Source of the DNA: an uncultured Desulfobulbaceae bacterium
GTDB lineage: Bacteria; Desulfobacterota; Desulfobulbia; Desulfobulbales; Desulfocapsaceae
Assembly: GCA_937910875.1 (NCBI GenBank)
Contig: CALENA010000151.1
Span: 1-64,000, forward strand
Reading direction: 5' to 3'
Length of the DNA stretch: 64,000 bases
Numbering within the stretch: position 1 is the first letter of the stretch; every line of letters starts with the position of its first letter. Shown here piece by piece: positions 16,340 through 25,513 of the stretch. The position numbers and the translations under genes are program-made. Below the pieces are notes generated by a model. The model searched no databases. It was not told the DNA's origin and saw only the letters and a program-made list of their open reading frames with translations.

Positions 16340-17986
16340 ATGGACAGCGACTTTCTTATCATCGGCACCGGCATTGCCGGACTTTCATTTGCCCTGCGTG
16401 TAGCTGATCTGGGCACGGTCACCTTGATCACCAAGAAAAAAAAGGCTGACACCGCCACCAATCTCGCCCAAGGTGGGATAGCCGCGGTCCTCAGCGCCGA
16501 TGACTCCAAGGAACTGCACGAGCAGGACACCCATGAAGCCGGCGCCGGGCTCTGCAAACCGGACGTGGTCAGGATGGTGGTCGACGAAGGACCAGACCGG
16601 GTCAGAGAGCTGATGGAACTGGGGGTCAACTTTGTCGAAAATGGTCAGGACTCGTCAGGTCTTGACCTGGGCAGGGAAGGGGGGCACAGTCGCCGCAGGG
16701 TCGCTCATGCCTACGACCTCACTGGCCATGAAATTGAACAGGCCCTGCTCAGTCAGATCAAGTCCCATCCTGGTATTACTCTCCAGGAAAATCACAGCGC
16801 CATCGACCTGCTCATGGCCACTGACGATCAGGGTGAACAATTCTGCGCCGGGGCCTATGTCCTGGACGAGAAGGCCCATCAGGTCAAGGTCTACCGGGCT
16901 CGACTGACCACCCTCTGTACCGGAGGCACCGGCAAGGTCTATCTCTACACCACCAACCCGGACATCGCCACCGGCGATGGTCTGGCCATGGCCTTCCGGG
17001 CCGGGGCAGTCCTGGCCAACCTGGAGTTTGTTCAGTTCCACCCAACCTGCCTGTACCACCCAAAAGCCAAGAATTTCCTTATATCTGAGGCTGTTAGAGG
17101 GGAGGGTGGCATTATCAAGGATCACAAAGGGGTGGCCTTTATGGTCAAATATGACCCCCGTCAGGACCTGGCCACCCGTGACACCGTAGCTCGTGCCATC
17201 GACCAGGAACTCAAGAGCAGCGGGGCCGACTGCGTCTTTCTGGATATTACGCATAAGAGCCGGGAATTCCTTGAAAAAAGGTTCCCTACCATTTTCAATC
17301 GCTGCCTGGAACTGGGCATTGATATCAGCAAGGAACCCATCCCTGTGGTTCCGGCCGCCCATTACATGTGCGGTGGGGTCGAGACAGACCTCTCAGGAAA
17401 GACTTCAATCAAAAATCTCCTGGCCCTGGGCGAGACCGCCTGTACAGGACTGCATGGCGGCAATCGGCTGGCCAGCAACTCCCTGCTGGAAGGAATCGTC
17501 TACGCCAAGCGGGCCGCGGACTACAGTCACCAGATCTGGCCCGTTCTGAGTCGCAAAAATTTGCCCGAGGTCGAGCCCTGGAAGGCAGGTGAAGCCGAGT
17601 CGATGGACGAAGAGATCCTTATTAATCACAACTGGGACCTGATTCGACGGATCATGTGGAACTATGTGGGAATTGTCCGCCGGGTCCAGCGCCTGGAACT
17701 GGCCCGTAGCAGAATGCAGGAGATCGAGCAGGAGATCGAGCAGCATTACTGGAACTATCTGATCAGCCCCAACATGATTGAACTTCGCAATATTACACTT
17801 ATTTCCCTTTTGATTATCCAGGCGGCACTGGCGCGGAAGGAATCAAGAGGGCTCCATTATCTCATTGATTTTCAGACACAAAAAGATGAGTTCCTCCATG
17901 ATACCCGTTTTTGCAAGACCGACCAGGGCAAGAACTGGCAGATCAGGCAACTTAGCGCATCCACGTTAAAGAGACCACAGGCATGA
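16340..17986 (+). CDS. nadB: L-aspartate oxidase
   Basis: This 548-residue FAD enzyme oxidises L-aspartate to iminoaspartate for quinolinate and NAD synthesis. In anaerobes fumarate probably serves as acceptor. The FAD-binding IIGTGIAGLSFAL is at the N-terminus, with NLAQGGIAAVL and EFVQFHPTCL following, then the active-site region HYMCGGVETD and GLHGGNRLASNSLLEG. The ATG at 16340 gives the normal N-terminus; an in-frame GTG at 16313 lies inside parS. The TGA overlaps the ATG of the next gene (17983), so the two are coupled. Confidence 0.95.
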   Translation: MDSDFLIIGTGIAGLSFALRVADLGTVTLITKKKKADTATNLAQGGIAAVLSADDSKELHEQDTHEAGAGLCKPDVVRMVVDEGPDRVRELMELGVNFVENGQDSSGLDLGREGGHSRRRVAHAYDLTGHEIEQALLSQIKSHPGITLQENHSAIDLLMATDDQGEQFCAGAYVLDEKAHQVKVYRARLTTLCTGGTGKVYLYTTNPDIATGDGLAMAFRAGAVLANLEFVQFHPTCLYHPKAKNFLISEAVRGEGGIIKDHKGVAFMVKYDPRQDLATRDTVARAIDQELKSSGADCVFLDITHKSREFLEKRFPTIFNRCLELGIDISKEPIPVVPAAHYMCGGVETDLSGKTSIKNLLALGETACTGLHGGNRLASNSLLEGIVYAKRAADYSHQIWPVLSRKNLPEVEPWKAGEAESMDEEILINHNWDLIRRIMWNYVGIVRRVQRLELARSRMQEIEQEIEQHYWNYLISPNMIELRNITLISLLIIQAALARKESRGLHYLIDFQTQKDEFLHDTRFCKTDQGKNWQIRQLSASTLKRPQA

Positions 17987-20412
17987 CGATCCACCAGATT
18001 GAGGCGTCAGAGGCCAGTCGACGCTGTAACCCCGACGACTTCAGTTTCGAGAATACCGCAGAACTCGAAAAACTGACCCAAATAATCGGCCAGGAACGGG
18101 CCCTGGAGGCCTTGGATTTTGGGATCAGCATCCGCCGTCCCGGCTTTAACCTCTTTGTCATCGGACCTGAAGGGAGTGGCCGACACAGCGTCATTCAGTC
18201 ATTCATAGCCAGCCGTGCCCAGGAGGACAGTCTACCCAGCGACTGGTGCTATGTCCAACAGTTCAAACAGCCACACAGTCCACTGGCCCTGAAATTTGAG
18301 TCCGGCATGGGCCACGTCTTCAAACACGATATCGATGAATTGATCAGCACCCTTAAGACCACTCTGCCACGAGTCTTTGAAGGCGAAGCCTATCTGACCC
18401 GAAACAACAGAATCAACCACACTCTGCAGCAAAATATTGAAAGGCTCTATACCGAGGTTGAAAACCGGGCAAAGAACGAAAAAATAGCCGTGGTCAAGAC
18501 CGAAGACGGCATCTTGTTCACAGCCATGGACAAACAGGAAACTGCCTTAAATCTCAATGAATTCCTCAAACTTGACGACCAGACACGTAAACGGTTCGAG
18601 ACCCTGATTGAAAAATATCAGGAAGAGCTTCAGCAGGCCATCCAGACGATCAGCATACTCAAGCGAAAAGCAGAAGAGGACAAACAGCAGCTCAAACAGA
18701 ACGCGGCTAGAGACACGGTTTTCCCGTTGATCGATACCCTGAAACACAAGTACGGACTCAACAAACCAACCCTCCAATATCTCCAGGAGGTGGAGCAGCA
18801 GATCATCGAACAGGTAGACAGCTTTTTTCGTCAGCCCGAAAGTGAAAATCCCATCATTCAGCTGGTCTCGCAGCCCCCCTCCTTTGACCAGTACAAGGTC
18901 AACGTCCTGGTTTCAAACCAGGAGCCAGGGGCACCGGTGATTTATGAAGACCTGCCCAACTATCCAAACCTGCACGGCCGCATCGAACAGCAGGCAACCA
19001 TGGGCGTCCTCAGTACCCATTTCTCACTGATCAAGCCAGGGGCACTGCATCGGGCCAACGGTGGCTATCTGATCATTGATGCCGCCCGTCTCCTCAGCCA
19101 GCCCTTTGCCTATGAAGGACTCAAGCGGACCCTGCGCTCCGGTCAGATCCGTATCGAACCGGTGGAGCGATTGCAGGGCCTGATGAGCACGGTCACCCTG
19201 GAACCACAACCCATCCCCCTCGACATCAAGGTCATCCTGGTCGGCGATCCATGGGTCTACTATCTGCTCAACCATCACGATCCTGAGTTCCCGGCACTGT
19301 TCAAGGTCCAGGCCGAATTTGAGGAAGATATGAATCGCACCACGAACAGCCTGCAACTGTTCGGCAGCCTGATCGGCACCATCGCCCGGGACCAGGAACT
19401 GCTTCCCCTGCATCGCACGGCTGTGGCCCGGGTCATTGATGAGGCCGGGCGCAGGGCAGGGGACCACGACAAGCTCTCTCTCCATATCCGCGAACTGGCC
19501 GATCTGATCCAGGAGGCCGACCACCTGACCCGGAATAAACTGCACTCCGTCATCAGCGCCATGGAGATCAACGAGGCCCTGACGGCCACCCGTCGTCGCG
19601 CGGGCCGAATACGCGACCGGATCGCCGAAACCATTGACCTGGAAATCCACCGGATCGAGACCAGCGGCGCCAGAATCGGTCAGGTCAACGGCCTGTCATT
19701 CATCGATCTCGGCAACGACATGTTCGGCTGCCCAACCCAGATCACGGCCACGACCCGGCCCGGTGACGGTGAAATCGTCGATATCGAACGGGAAGTGGAA
19801 CTGGGCGGCCCAGCTCACTCCAAAGGAGTACTGATCCTTGGCGCCTTCCTGGGTTCCCATTATGCCCGTTCCATCCCATTGAGTCTGCACGCCAGCGTGG
19901 TCTTTGAACAATCCTATGGCGAGGTCGACGGCGACAGCGCCTCCTGCGCCGAACTCTGCGCCCTGCTCTCATCCCTGGCCCAGATCCCGATCAAACAGGG
20001 CCTGGCCATCACAGGCTCTATCAGTCAGTTGGGCAATATCCAGGCCATCGGCGGGGTCAATGAGAAGATCGAGGGCTTTTTTGATCTCTGCCAGAGACGG
20101 GGTTTCAGTGAAGAGCAGGGGGTGATCATCCCAGCCACCAATATCCGCCATCTGATGCTCAAGCAGGAAGTGGTCGATGCCATTGCAGCCGGGACCTTCA
20201 GTCTTTACGGGGTGGAACACGTAGACGAGGCCATTGAGCTGCTGACTGGTCTTCAGGCCGGAAAGCGTGATTCGGAGGGCAACTATCCCGAAGGCTCCCT
20301 CAACCAGCTTATCGAAGAGACCCTGTTCCGATTTGCCTCTGATATCCAGGAATTCAAAAAAAGCAGCGAGTGCGAGTGCAGAGAAGAAGACAACGTGGAA
20401 GAAAGCTGTTAA
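17983..20412 (+). CDS. Lon-related ATP-dependent protease (LonC/YcbZ-like)
   Basis: This 809-residue protein has an N-terminal Lon-related region with Walker A-like GPEGSGRHSV, a long coiled-coil insertion (about residues 150-270), an AAA+ half with GGYLIIDAARLL and RTTNSLQLFG, and a C-terminal Lon protease domain. The catalytic serine lies in VDGDSASCAELCALLS and the lysine in GGVNEKIEGFFDLC. It lacks the Lon N-terminal LAN domain. It probably degrades damaged or specific cytosolic proteins. It overlaps nadB by 4 bp (ATGA). Confidence 0.9.
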   Translation: MTIHQIEASEASRRCNPDDFSFENTAELEKLTQIIGQERALEALDFGISIRRPGFNLFVIGPEGSGRHSVIQSFIASRAQEDSLPSDWCYVQQFKQPHSPLALKFESGMGHVFKHDIDELISTLKTTLPRVFEGEAYLTRNNRINHTLQQNIERLYTEVENRAKNEKIAVVKTEDGILFTAMDKQETALNLNEFLKLDDQTRKRFETLIEKYQEELQQAIQTISILKRKAEEDKQQLKQNAARDTVFPLIDTLKHKYGLNKPTLQYLQEVEQQIIEQVDSFFRQPESENPIIQLVSQPPSFDQYKVNVLVSNQEPGAPVIYEDLPNYPNLHGRIEQQATMGVLSTHFSLIKPGALHRANGGYLIIDAARLLSQPFAYEGLKRTLRSGQIRIEPVERLQGLMSTVTLEPQPIPLDIKVILVGDPWVYYLLNHHDPEFPALFKVQAEFEEDMNRTTNSLQLFGSLIGTIARDQELLPLHRTAVARVIDEAGRRAGDHDKLSLHIRELADLIQEADHLTRNKLHSVISAMEINEALTATRRRAGRIRDRIAETIDLEIHRIETSGARIGQVNGLSFIDLGNDMFGCPTQITATTRPGDGEIVDIEREVELGGPAHSKGVLILGAFLGSHYARSIPLSLHASVVFEQSYGEVDGDSASCAELCALLSSLAQIPIKQGLAITGSISQLGNIQAIGGVNEKIEGFFDLCQRRGFSEEQGVIIPATNIRHLMLKQEVVDAIAAGTFSLYGVEHVDEAIELLTGLQAGKRDSEGNYPEGSLNQLIEETLFRFASDIQEFKKSSECECREEDNVEESC

Positions 20413-20421
20413 AAAAAACGA

Positions 20422-20952
20422 ATGCGTTATACCCTGCTCATCCCCAATCTGATTTCGTCCAGTCGCCTGGTCCTGGCTTGGTGGTTCCCCCTGGCCCCGG
20501 AATACCTGTGGCTGTGGATCATCATGGCCAGCGCCTTCAGCGACCTGCTGGACGGCTTTCTGGCCCGGCGCTGGAACAGCCAGACCTGGCAGGGTGGGCT
20601 CCTGGATGCGATCACCGACAAACTCTTCGTGCTCGTGGCCATGCTCACCTTTGCCGCGGCCGGCAAATTTGCCTACGGCTGGATTCCCCTGCTCTTGAGC
20701 CGCGATCTGACCGTGGCCGCAGTCGCCGCCTACGCCGCCTGCAATCGTTCATGGCATTCATTCTACAACATGGGCTCCCGGTTGACAGGAAAACTGGCCA
20801 CCGCAGTCCAATTACTGTTCCTGGCCTCTGTCGCCGTGTGGCCGCAGATGGCACTGCCGGCCCTGATCCCGACCATCGCCGTCAGCCTCTTGGCAGCCCT
20901 GGATTATGGCCGTGTTTTTGGCCGGACCCTGCGCCAACTGGACAAAAAGTAA
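20422..20952 (+). CDS. CDP-alcohol phosphatidyltransferase family protein
   Basis: This 176-residue membrane protein carries the family catalytic motif: DLLDGFLARR, then about eight residues, then GGLLDAITDK (DxxDGxxAR-x8-GxxxDxxxD). Such enzymes join a CDP-activated lipid or alcohol to a second alcohol, releasing CMP. It follows the Lon-like gene by 9 bp and precedes a CarS-type cytidylyltransferase fusion. The three-step logic (activate, transfer, dephosphorylate) suggests a dedicated phospholipid headgroup pathway; the substrate is unknown. Confidence 0.85.
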   Translation: MRYTLLIPNLISSSRLVLAWWFPLAPEYLWLWIIMASAFSDLLDGFLARRWNSQTWQGGLLDAITDKLFVLVAMLTFAAAGKFAYGWIPLLLSRDLTVAAVAAYAACNRSWHSFYNMGSRLTGKLATAVQLLFLASVAVWPQMALPALIPTIAVSLLAALDYGRVFGRTLRQLDKK

Positions 20953-20986
20953 CCAGTTAACACCTCAACTCCGCTAAAGGAGATGA

Positions 20987-22393
20987 ATGAAGACAGTCAT
21001 TACAATCCTCCTTTTTCTTCTCTGGCTCAACCTGATGCCGCCCCTGGCGGCCCTGATCTTCGGTTCTTGGGGAAAACGCCCCCTCGACAACAACCAAACC
21101 TGGATTGACGGCTCCCCCATCTTCGGGGCCAACAAGACGGTCCGGGGCATCCTGGCCAGCCTGATCGGCGGAACCCTGGCCGCGCCCCTGCTGGGTCTGC
21201 ACTGGTGGGACGGCACCCTTATTGCAGCCCTGGCCATGACGGGCGATCTGGTCTCCAGCTTCTGCAAGCGGCGCTTCAAACGAAAGAGCGGCGAAGACGT
21301 CTTTTTCGTCGACCAGGTATTCGAAGGACTCCTTCCCCTGCTCTTGCTCAAAAGCCGCCTGGGGCTTTCCACAGCCCATATGCTGGACACCCTCCTGGTC
21401 TTTGTCGTCCTGGCCTATTTAAGCTCCCGCTTCTGGCACTATATCCTCTTCAAACCGACCGCGCGCGACTATCCGACGACAGTCCGCTCCACGGTTCGCC
21501 GCCATGAATGGCGGGCCTGCCATGTCCCCCTGGCGCGCTGGAAGACCCTGCTCAACCTGACCAGCTTTCTCTCCAACCGCTTCCTGTTTACCTGGTTTTT
21601 CACCCTGACCGGTCTCTATGAGCGGGGGATCAACAACACCCTCAACATGCAGATCCGCCGCCATCATTTACATTTTGCCAACTTGCCGCCTGCCTTTGCC
21701 GGATTCCGCATCCTGCTCCTGACCGACCTTCACCTCGACAGCCTGAGCCAGTTAACCGAGCATATCGTCAACAAGATCAAAGAACTCGATTATGATCTCT
21801 GTCTGATCGGCGGAGATATCCGCATGGAAATTTATGGTCCGACCGCTCCCTGCCTGCGCCACTTGCGCCATCTGGTCCCGGCCATCAACTGTCCGTACGG
21901 GGTCCTGGGCATACTCGGGAACCACGACTCCATCGAGATGGTCCCGGACCTGGAAGAGGCCGGGATCACCATGCTCATCAACGACTCCTGGGAGATCAAA
22001 AAAAACGGAGACAGCCTCTGGATTGTCGGGGTTGACGATCCCCATTATTATAAAATGGCCAATGCGGACGAGGCCTACCGCCGCGTGCCCGAGGATGTCT
22101 TTTCCATTTTTCTGGCCCACTCACCCGAAGCCTATGAGGCCGCGTCCGCGCACAACGCCGCCCTCTACCTCTGCGGCCACACCCATGGCGGCCAGATCTG
22201 CCTGCCCAACCAGCGCCCACTGATCACCAACAGCAGCGCCCCACGCCACACGGCGGCCGGTCGCTGGCAGTACCAGCAGATGACCGGGATCACCAGTCGC
22301 GGCACCGGTGCCTCATCGGTCCCGCTGCGCTTCAACTGCCCCGGCGAAATCCTGCTCATCACCCTGGACCAACTCCCACAACAACCAGACTGA
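20987..22393 (+). CDS. CarS-like CDP-lipid synthase fused to metallophosphoesterase
   Basis: This 468-residue protein has two clear parts. Residues 1-165 form a membrane domain like CDP-archaeol synthase CarS, with SPIFGANKTVRG and GDLVSSFCKRRFKRKSGED. Residues about 230-460 form a calcineurin-type phosphoesterase with LLLTDLHLD, LIGGDI, LGNHDS, LAHSPE and CGHTHGGQI, the full dinuclear metal set. The ribosome site AAAGGAGATGA precedes the ATG. With the upstream CDP-alcohol transferase it could activate a lipid with CTP and remove a phosphate later. The fusion is unusual; the substrate is not known. Confidence 0.8.
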   Translation: MKTVITILLFLLWLNLMPPLAALIFGSWGKRPLDNNQTWIDGSPIFGANKTVRGILASLIGGTLAAPLLGLHWWDGTLIAALAMTGDLVSSFCKRRFKRKSGEDVFFVDQVFEGLLPLLLLKSRLGLSTAHMLDTLLVFVVLAYLSSRFWHYILFKPTARDYPTTVRSTVRRHEWRACHVPLARWKTLLNLTSFLSNRFLFTWFFTLTGLYERGINNTLNMQIRRHHLHFANLPPAFAGFRILLLTDLHLDSLSQLTEHIVNKIKELDYDLCLIGGDIRMEIYGPTAPCLRHLRHLVPAINCPYGVLGILGNHDSIEMVPDLEEAGITMLINDSWEIKKNGDSLWIVGVDDPHYYKMANADEAYRRVPEDVFSIFLAHSPEAYEAASAHNAALYLCGHTHGGQICLPNQRPLITNSSAPRHTAAGRWQYQQMTGITSRGTGASSVPLRFNCPGEILLITLDQLPQQPD

Positions 22394-22394
22394 T

Positions 22395-22604
22395 CACATA
22401 ATCAGTGGGAATGACCACGTCCTTCGTGGCCAGAACCCCGCCTATGGGCATGCCATAGCCCAGATGAGCATCGGGCATGATCGCCACATGGGAGTGAATA
22501 AAGGGCAGATTGGCCAGGTTACGGGCCTGGGCCATGGCCCCTTCTTCCATGTCATCCAACCACAGCTTGATCGGCTTCGGCTCACTCCTGACAATCTTTT
22601 CCAT
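22395..22604 (-). pseudogene. Truncated 5' remnant of rtcB-type RNA ligase gene
   Basis: The frame reading left from 22604 encodes MEKIVRSEPKPIKLW, then ARNLANLPFIHSHVA and MPDAHLGYGMPIGGVLATK. This is the N-terminus of an RtcB-family RNA ligase of about 400 residues. Homology ends after KDVVIP, where the GVDIGCGM block should follow. The frame then runs into unrelated residues and stops near the 3' end of the phosphoesterase gene. The rest of rtcB is missing, so this is a deletion remnant. Confidence 0.75.
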
Positions 22605-22760
22605 AGCCTTTATACCTCCGCGACCCGAATCAACGATACCGCCACCACAGGGTGATTATAGCACACCCAAGGCCCGGGTCCACCGTCCAAACAGCAGCCT
22701 CCCTGCCTCCCAGTTTATTTTCAAACGACCATTCACTTTTTTTGCCGAAGGCCATATACT

Positions 22761-22828
22761 ATCAGCAAGGCTGGACCAGATTGGCCAGCCACAACCAACC
22801 ATGAAAGTTCGTTACTCCGGTATGGTCA
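22761..22828 (+). repeat. 68-nt repeat, copy 1 (plus strand)
   Basis: By hand alignment 53 of 68 positions match the minus strand of 34505-34572. Both can be read in the same frame as LDQIxQxQxxMKVRxSGxV, which suggests remnants of one gene or mobile element. Confidence 0.6.
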
Positions 22829-22889
22829 ATGATGATCTTTCAGATAAAAGACCAGGCAACGATTCACCGACGACAACCCTCTACGAACT

Positions 22890-22917
22890 GGTCGAACGGT
22901 CGAACGGTCGAACGGTC
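22890..22917. repeat. GGTCGAAC tandem repeat
   Basis: Three perfect tandem copies of the 8-bp unit GGTCGAAC are followed by a partial fourth (GGTC). Confidence 0.8.
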
Positions 22918-22951
22918 AATCTCTTGAACGGAATGGGTCGAGGCGGCTCAA

Positions 22952-22982
22952 GCTCACCACCATAAACCTGTATTGTAAAATC
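22952..22982 (+). repeat. Orphan flank repeat
   Basis: GCTCACCACCATAAACCTGT and the following ATTGTAAAATC match the flank of palindromic element B (complement of 43605-43632) with few changes, but no palindrome lies next to this copy. Confidence 0.55.
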
Positions 22983-23097
22983 TCGCCGAGGGATGACAAA
23001 GGGAACTCGTCGTTTCCAAAGGAAACTTGAAAACAGGTTGTCAGACATCACCACGGCTGTGCATCCTGCACTGCCACAACAGAACCACGGAACTGTT

Positions 23098-24519
23098 ATG
23101 GAGATGCACTTTCCCCAAGACCGTCCAATTGGCTCCCGACCCCAGCGCCGAACTCTGCCCATCCTCCAGAGCCTGCTTCTGGTCCTCTTTGGACTCACCC
23201 TTCCGTTCCCGACCCTGGGAAGTTCACCCGCCCCCGAAGCCCTCATCCTGACCATCAACGGCGGAATTGGCCCGGCCGTCAGCGATTATATACGCAAGGG
23301 ACTGGAACGGGCCGCCACTGAGAATTATGCGCTGGTCATCCTGCAGATGGATACGCCCGGTGGTCTCGACAGCTCCATGCGGACCATTATCAAGGCAATC
23401 CTGACCTCGCCGGTTCCGGTTGTCTCCCATGTCTGGCCCGAAGGTTCACGGGCGGCCAGCGCCGGCACCTATATCCTTTACGCCTCCCATGTGGCGGCCA
23501 TGGCCCCGGCCACTAATCTGGGCGCCGCTACCCCCGTGAGCATCGGCGGTCTGCCGCACCTGCCCGAGCCAGCACCCGAGACCGGGCAGGAAGGGGAGGG
23601 CGCCCCACCTCCGCCAGCCACTGATCCCATGAAGGCCAAGATCATCAACGATGCCGCAGCCTATATCAAATCTCTGGCCGTCCGGCACAACCGCAACCAG
23701 GAGTGGGCCGAACAGGCCGTACGCGAGAGCGTCAGCCTCACTGCGACCAAGGCCCTGCAACTGGGGGTGATCGATCTGATCGCCGCCGATCTGGATGACC
23801 TGCTCCGGCAGATCCACGGCCGGACAGTCAGGCTCGATTCCGGGCCGCTGACCCTGCAGACCCTCGGCCTGCAGATCATCCGCCATGACCCGGACTGGCG
23901 CGACCGGCTCCTGGCTGCCGTCAGTGATCCCAATATCGCCTATATCCTGCTCCTGGTCGGTCTCTACGGCCTGATTTTCGAGGCCACCCACCCAGGCGCC
24001 CTCCTGCCCGGGATCGCCGGTGCCATCGCCCTGATCCTGGCCCTCTACACCTTCCAGATCCTGCCGGTCAACTACGCCGGCCTGGGACTGCTCATTCTGG
24101 GCCTGGCCCTGATGATCGCCGAGGCCTTTGCCCCCAGCTTCGGCGTCCTCGGTTTGGGCGGGATCGCGTCCTTTGTCTTCGGCTCGATCATTCTGGTGGA
24201 AGACGAAGAGCTGCGCATCTCCCTCCATCTGATCACAGCCACGGCCCTGAGCTCGGCCGCCTTTCTCTTCTGGCTGACCAGCCGAATCTACCGTCTCCGC
24301 CGTCAGGCAGTGCGCTGCGGCAGTGAAGAGCTTCTGAGCCTGATTGCCACAGCCAGCGACAATTTTTCAGATTCAGGCTGGGTCCTGGTTCGTGGCGAAT
24401 CGTGGCAGGCGGATTGCGGCACCCCGGTCCATAAAGGCCAGCAGATGCGCATTGTCGGCCGAGACGGTCTGCGCCTGCAGGTTGAACCTCTCAAAGAACC
24501 CCTCAACAAGGAGTCCTGA
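23098..24519 (+). CDS. NfeD family membrane serine protease
   Basis: This protein of about 473 residues starts with a signal/anchor helix ([15 protein letters not shown]). A ClpP-like protease domain follows, with [13 protein letters not shown] and the catalytic serine in RAASAGTYI. Four hydrophobic segments and a C-terminal NfeD OB-fold domain ([21 protein letters not shown]) complete it. I chose the ATG at 23098; an earlier in-frame start at 22993 would add 35 residues of non-conserved sequence. NfeD cleaves partner stomatin-family proteins, and the slipin gene starts one base after its stop. Confidence 0.9.
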   Translation: MEMHFPQDRPIGSRPQRRTLPILQSLLLVLFGLTLPFPTLGSSPAPEALILTINGGIGPAVSDYIRKGLERAATENYALVILQMDTPGGLDSSMRTIIKAILTSPVPVVSHVWPEGSRAASAGTYILYASHVAAMAPATNLGAATPVSIGGLPHLPEPAPETGQEGEGAPPPPATDPMKAKIINDAAAYIKSLAVRHNRNQEWAEQAVRESVSLTATKALQLGVIDLIAADLDDLLRQIHGRTVRLDSGPLTLQTLGLQIIRHDPDWRDRLLAAVSDPNIAYILLLVGLYGLIFEATHPGALLPGIAGAIALILALYTFQILPVNYAGLGLLILGLALMIAEAFAPSFGVLGLGGIASFVFGSIILVEDEELRISLHLITATALSSAAFLFWLTSRIYRLRRQAVRCGSEELLSLIATASDNFSDSGWVLVRGESWQADCGTPVHKGQQMRIVGRDGLRLQVEPLKEPLNKES

Positions 24520-24520
24520 C

Positions 24521-25282
24521 ATGATCACCATCCCCTATCTGTTACCCGTCATTCTGCTCATCGGCGTGATCGCCATCTCCCTCAAAATCGTGCCGGAGTA
24601 CGAACGACTGGTGGTCTTCTTTCTCGGCCGCTTCCAGGTGGTCAAGAAACCGGGCCTGCGCATGGTCATTCCCGGCGTTCAACAGGCGGTGCGGGTCGAT
24701 CTCAGGGTGATCACCATGGACGTGCCCAGTCAGGATGTAATCTCACGCGACAATGTCACGGTCCGGGTCAATGCGGTCCTCTACTTTCGGGTCGTGGATC
24801 CGGAACGGGCAATCATTCAGGTGGAAGACTACTACAACGCCACCAGCCAGCTGGCCCAGACCACCCTGCGCTCGGTCCTGGGTCAGCATGAACTGGACGA
24901 GATGCTCTCAGAACGGGAAAAAATGAACCGCGACCTGCAGAAGATCATCGACCTGCAGACCGACGCCTGGGGCATCAAGGTCAGCAATGTGGAGATCAAG
25001 CACGTGGATCTCAACGAGTCCATGATCCGGGCGATTGCCAAACAGGCCGAGGCCGAGCGTGAGCGGCGGGCCAAGATCATCCATGCCGAGGGCGAGCTCC
25101 AGGCCTCTGAAAAACTGGTGGCCGCGGCCGATGTTCTCTCCCGCAACCCCCAGGCTCTGCAACTCCGGTATCTGCAGACCTTGAATGATATCTCCAACGA
25201 AAACAGCACCACCATCGTCTTTCCCCTGCCCATCGACACCATCATGGCCCTTATGGGCCGCAAGGGGACGACCTCGGACTAA
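24521..25282 (+). CDS. Slipin (SPFH/band 7 protein)
   Basis: This 253-residue protein has an N-terminal membrane helix ([16 protein letters not shown]) followed by a band 7 domain ([50 protein letters not shown]) and a short charged coiled coil ([17 protein letters not shown]). It forms membrane-associated scaffolds. The ATG at 24521 follows the NfeD stop, with the ribosome site AAGGAG inside the NfeD gene end. NfeD-slipin pairs are a conserved two-gene operon, so the long NfeD likely processes it. Confidence 0.92.
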   Translation: MITIPYLLPVILLIGVIAISLKIVPEYERLVVFFLGRFQVVKKPGLRMVIPGVQQAVRVDLRVITMDVPSQDVISRDNVTVRVNAVLYFRVVDPERAIIQVEDYYNATSQLAQTTLRSVLGQHELDEMLSEREKMNRDLQKIIDLQTDAWGIKVSNVEIKHVDLNESMIRAIAKQAEAERERRAKIIHAEGELQASEKLVAAADVLSRNPQALQLRYLQTLNDISNENSTTIVFPLPIDTIMALMGRKGTTSD

Positions 25283-25352
25283 CAGGCCCACCTGACCGAC
25301 CACGCAGGCCCAGTCCCCTTGGTCAACCAGGGATCATTGGAGATCGCAGGCC

Positions 25353-25398
25353 ATTTTTCAGCTGTTGGCAAAGATTTTTCAGCTGAGACTTTTCAGCT
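25353..25398 (+). repeat. Three short direct repeats (TTTTCAGCT)
   Basis: TTTTCAGCT occurs three times within 46 bp, near 25355, 25376 and 25390, upstream of the nitroreductase gene. The spacing is uneven (21 and 14 bp). These could be regulatory half-sites; no regulator is known. Confidence 0.4.
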
Positions 25399-25513
25399 TT
25401 CGCGGCCAACCATCCTCGGGTAGTATATCAGGATCAAAGGAGCAGCCAGAGCCCCGGACACCACCAGGACCCCGGCAGACCGTGAACTGAAAGACCAGCC
25501 ACAAGGAACGACC

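Larger units (their letters stand above)
22605..23097. other. Intergenic region with repeat debris
   Basis: This 490-bp stretch has no supported gene. It holds a 68-nt segment (22761-22828) homologous to 34505-34572, a GGTCGAAC tandem repeat (22890-22917) and an orphan flank repeat (22952-22982). It looks like a site of past insertions and deletions, consistent with the neighbouring rtcB remnant. Confidence 0.6.

Noticed and set aside
22861-22920. CRISPR-like repeat
   Set aside because: The GGTCGAAC units are contiguous 8-mers without spacers; this is a simple tandem repeat.
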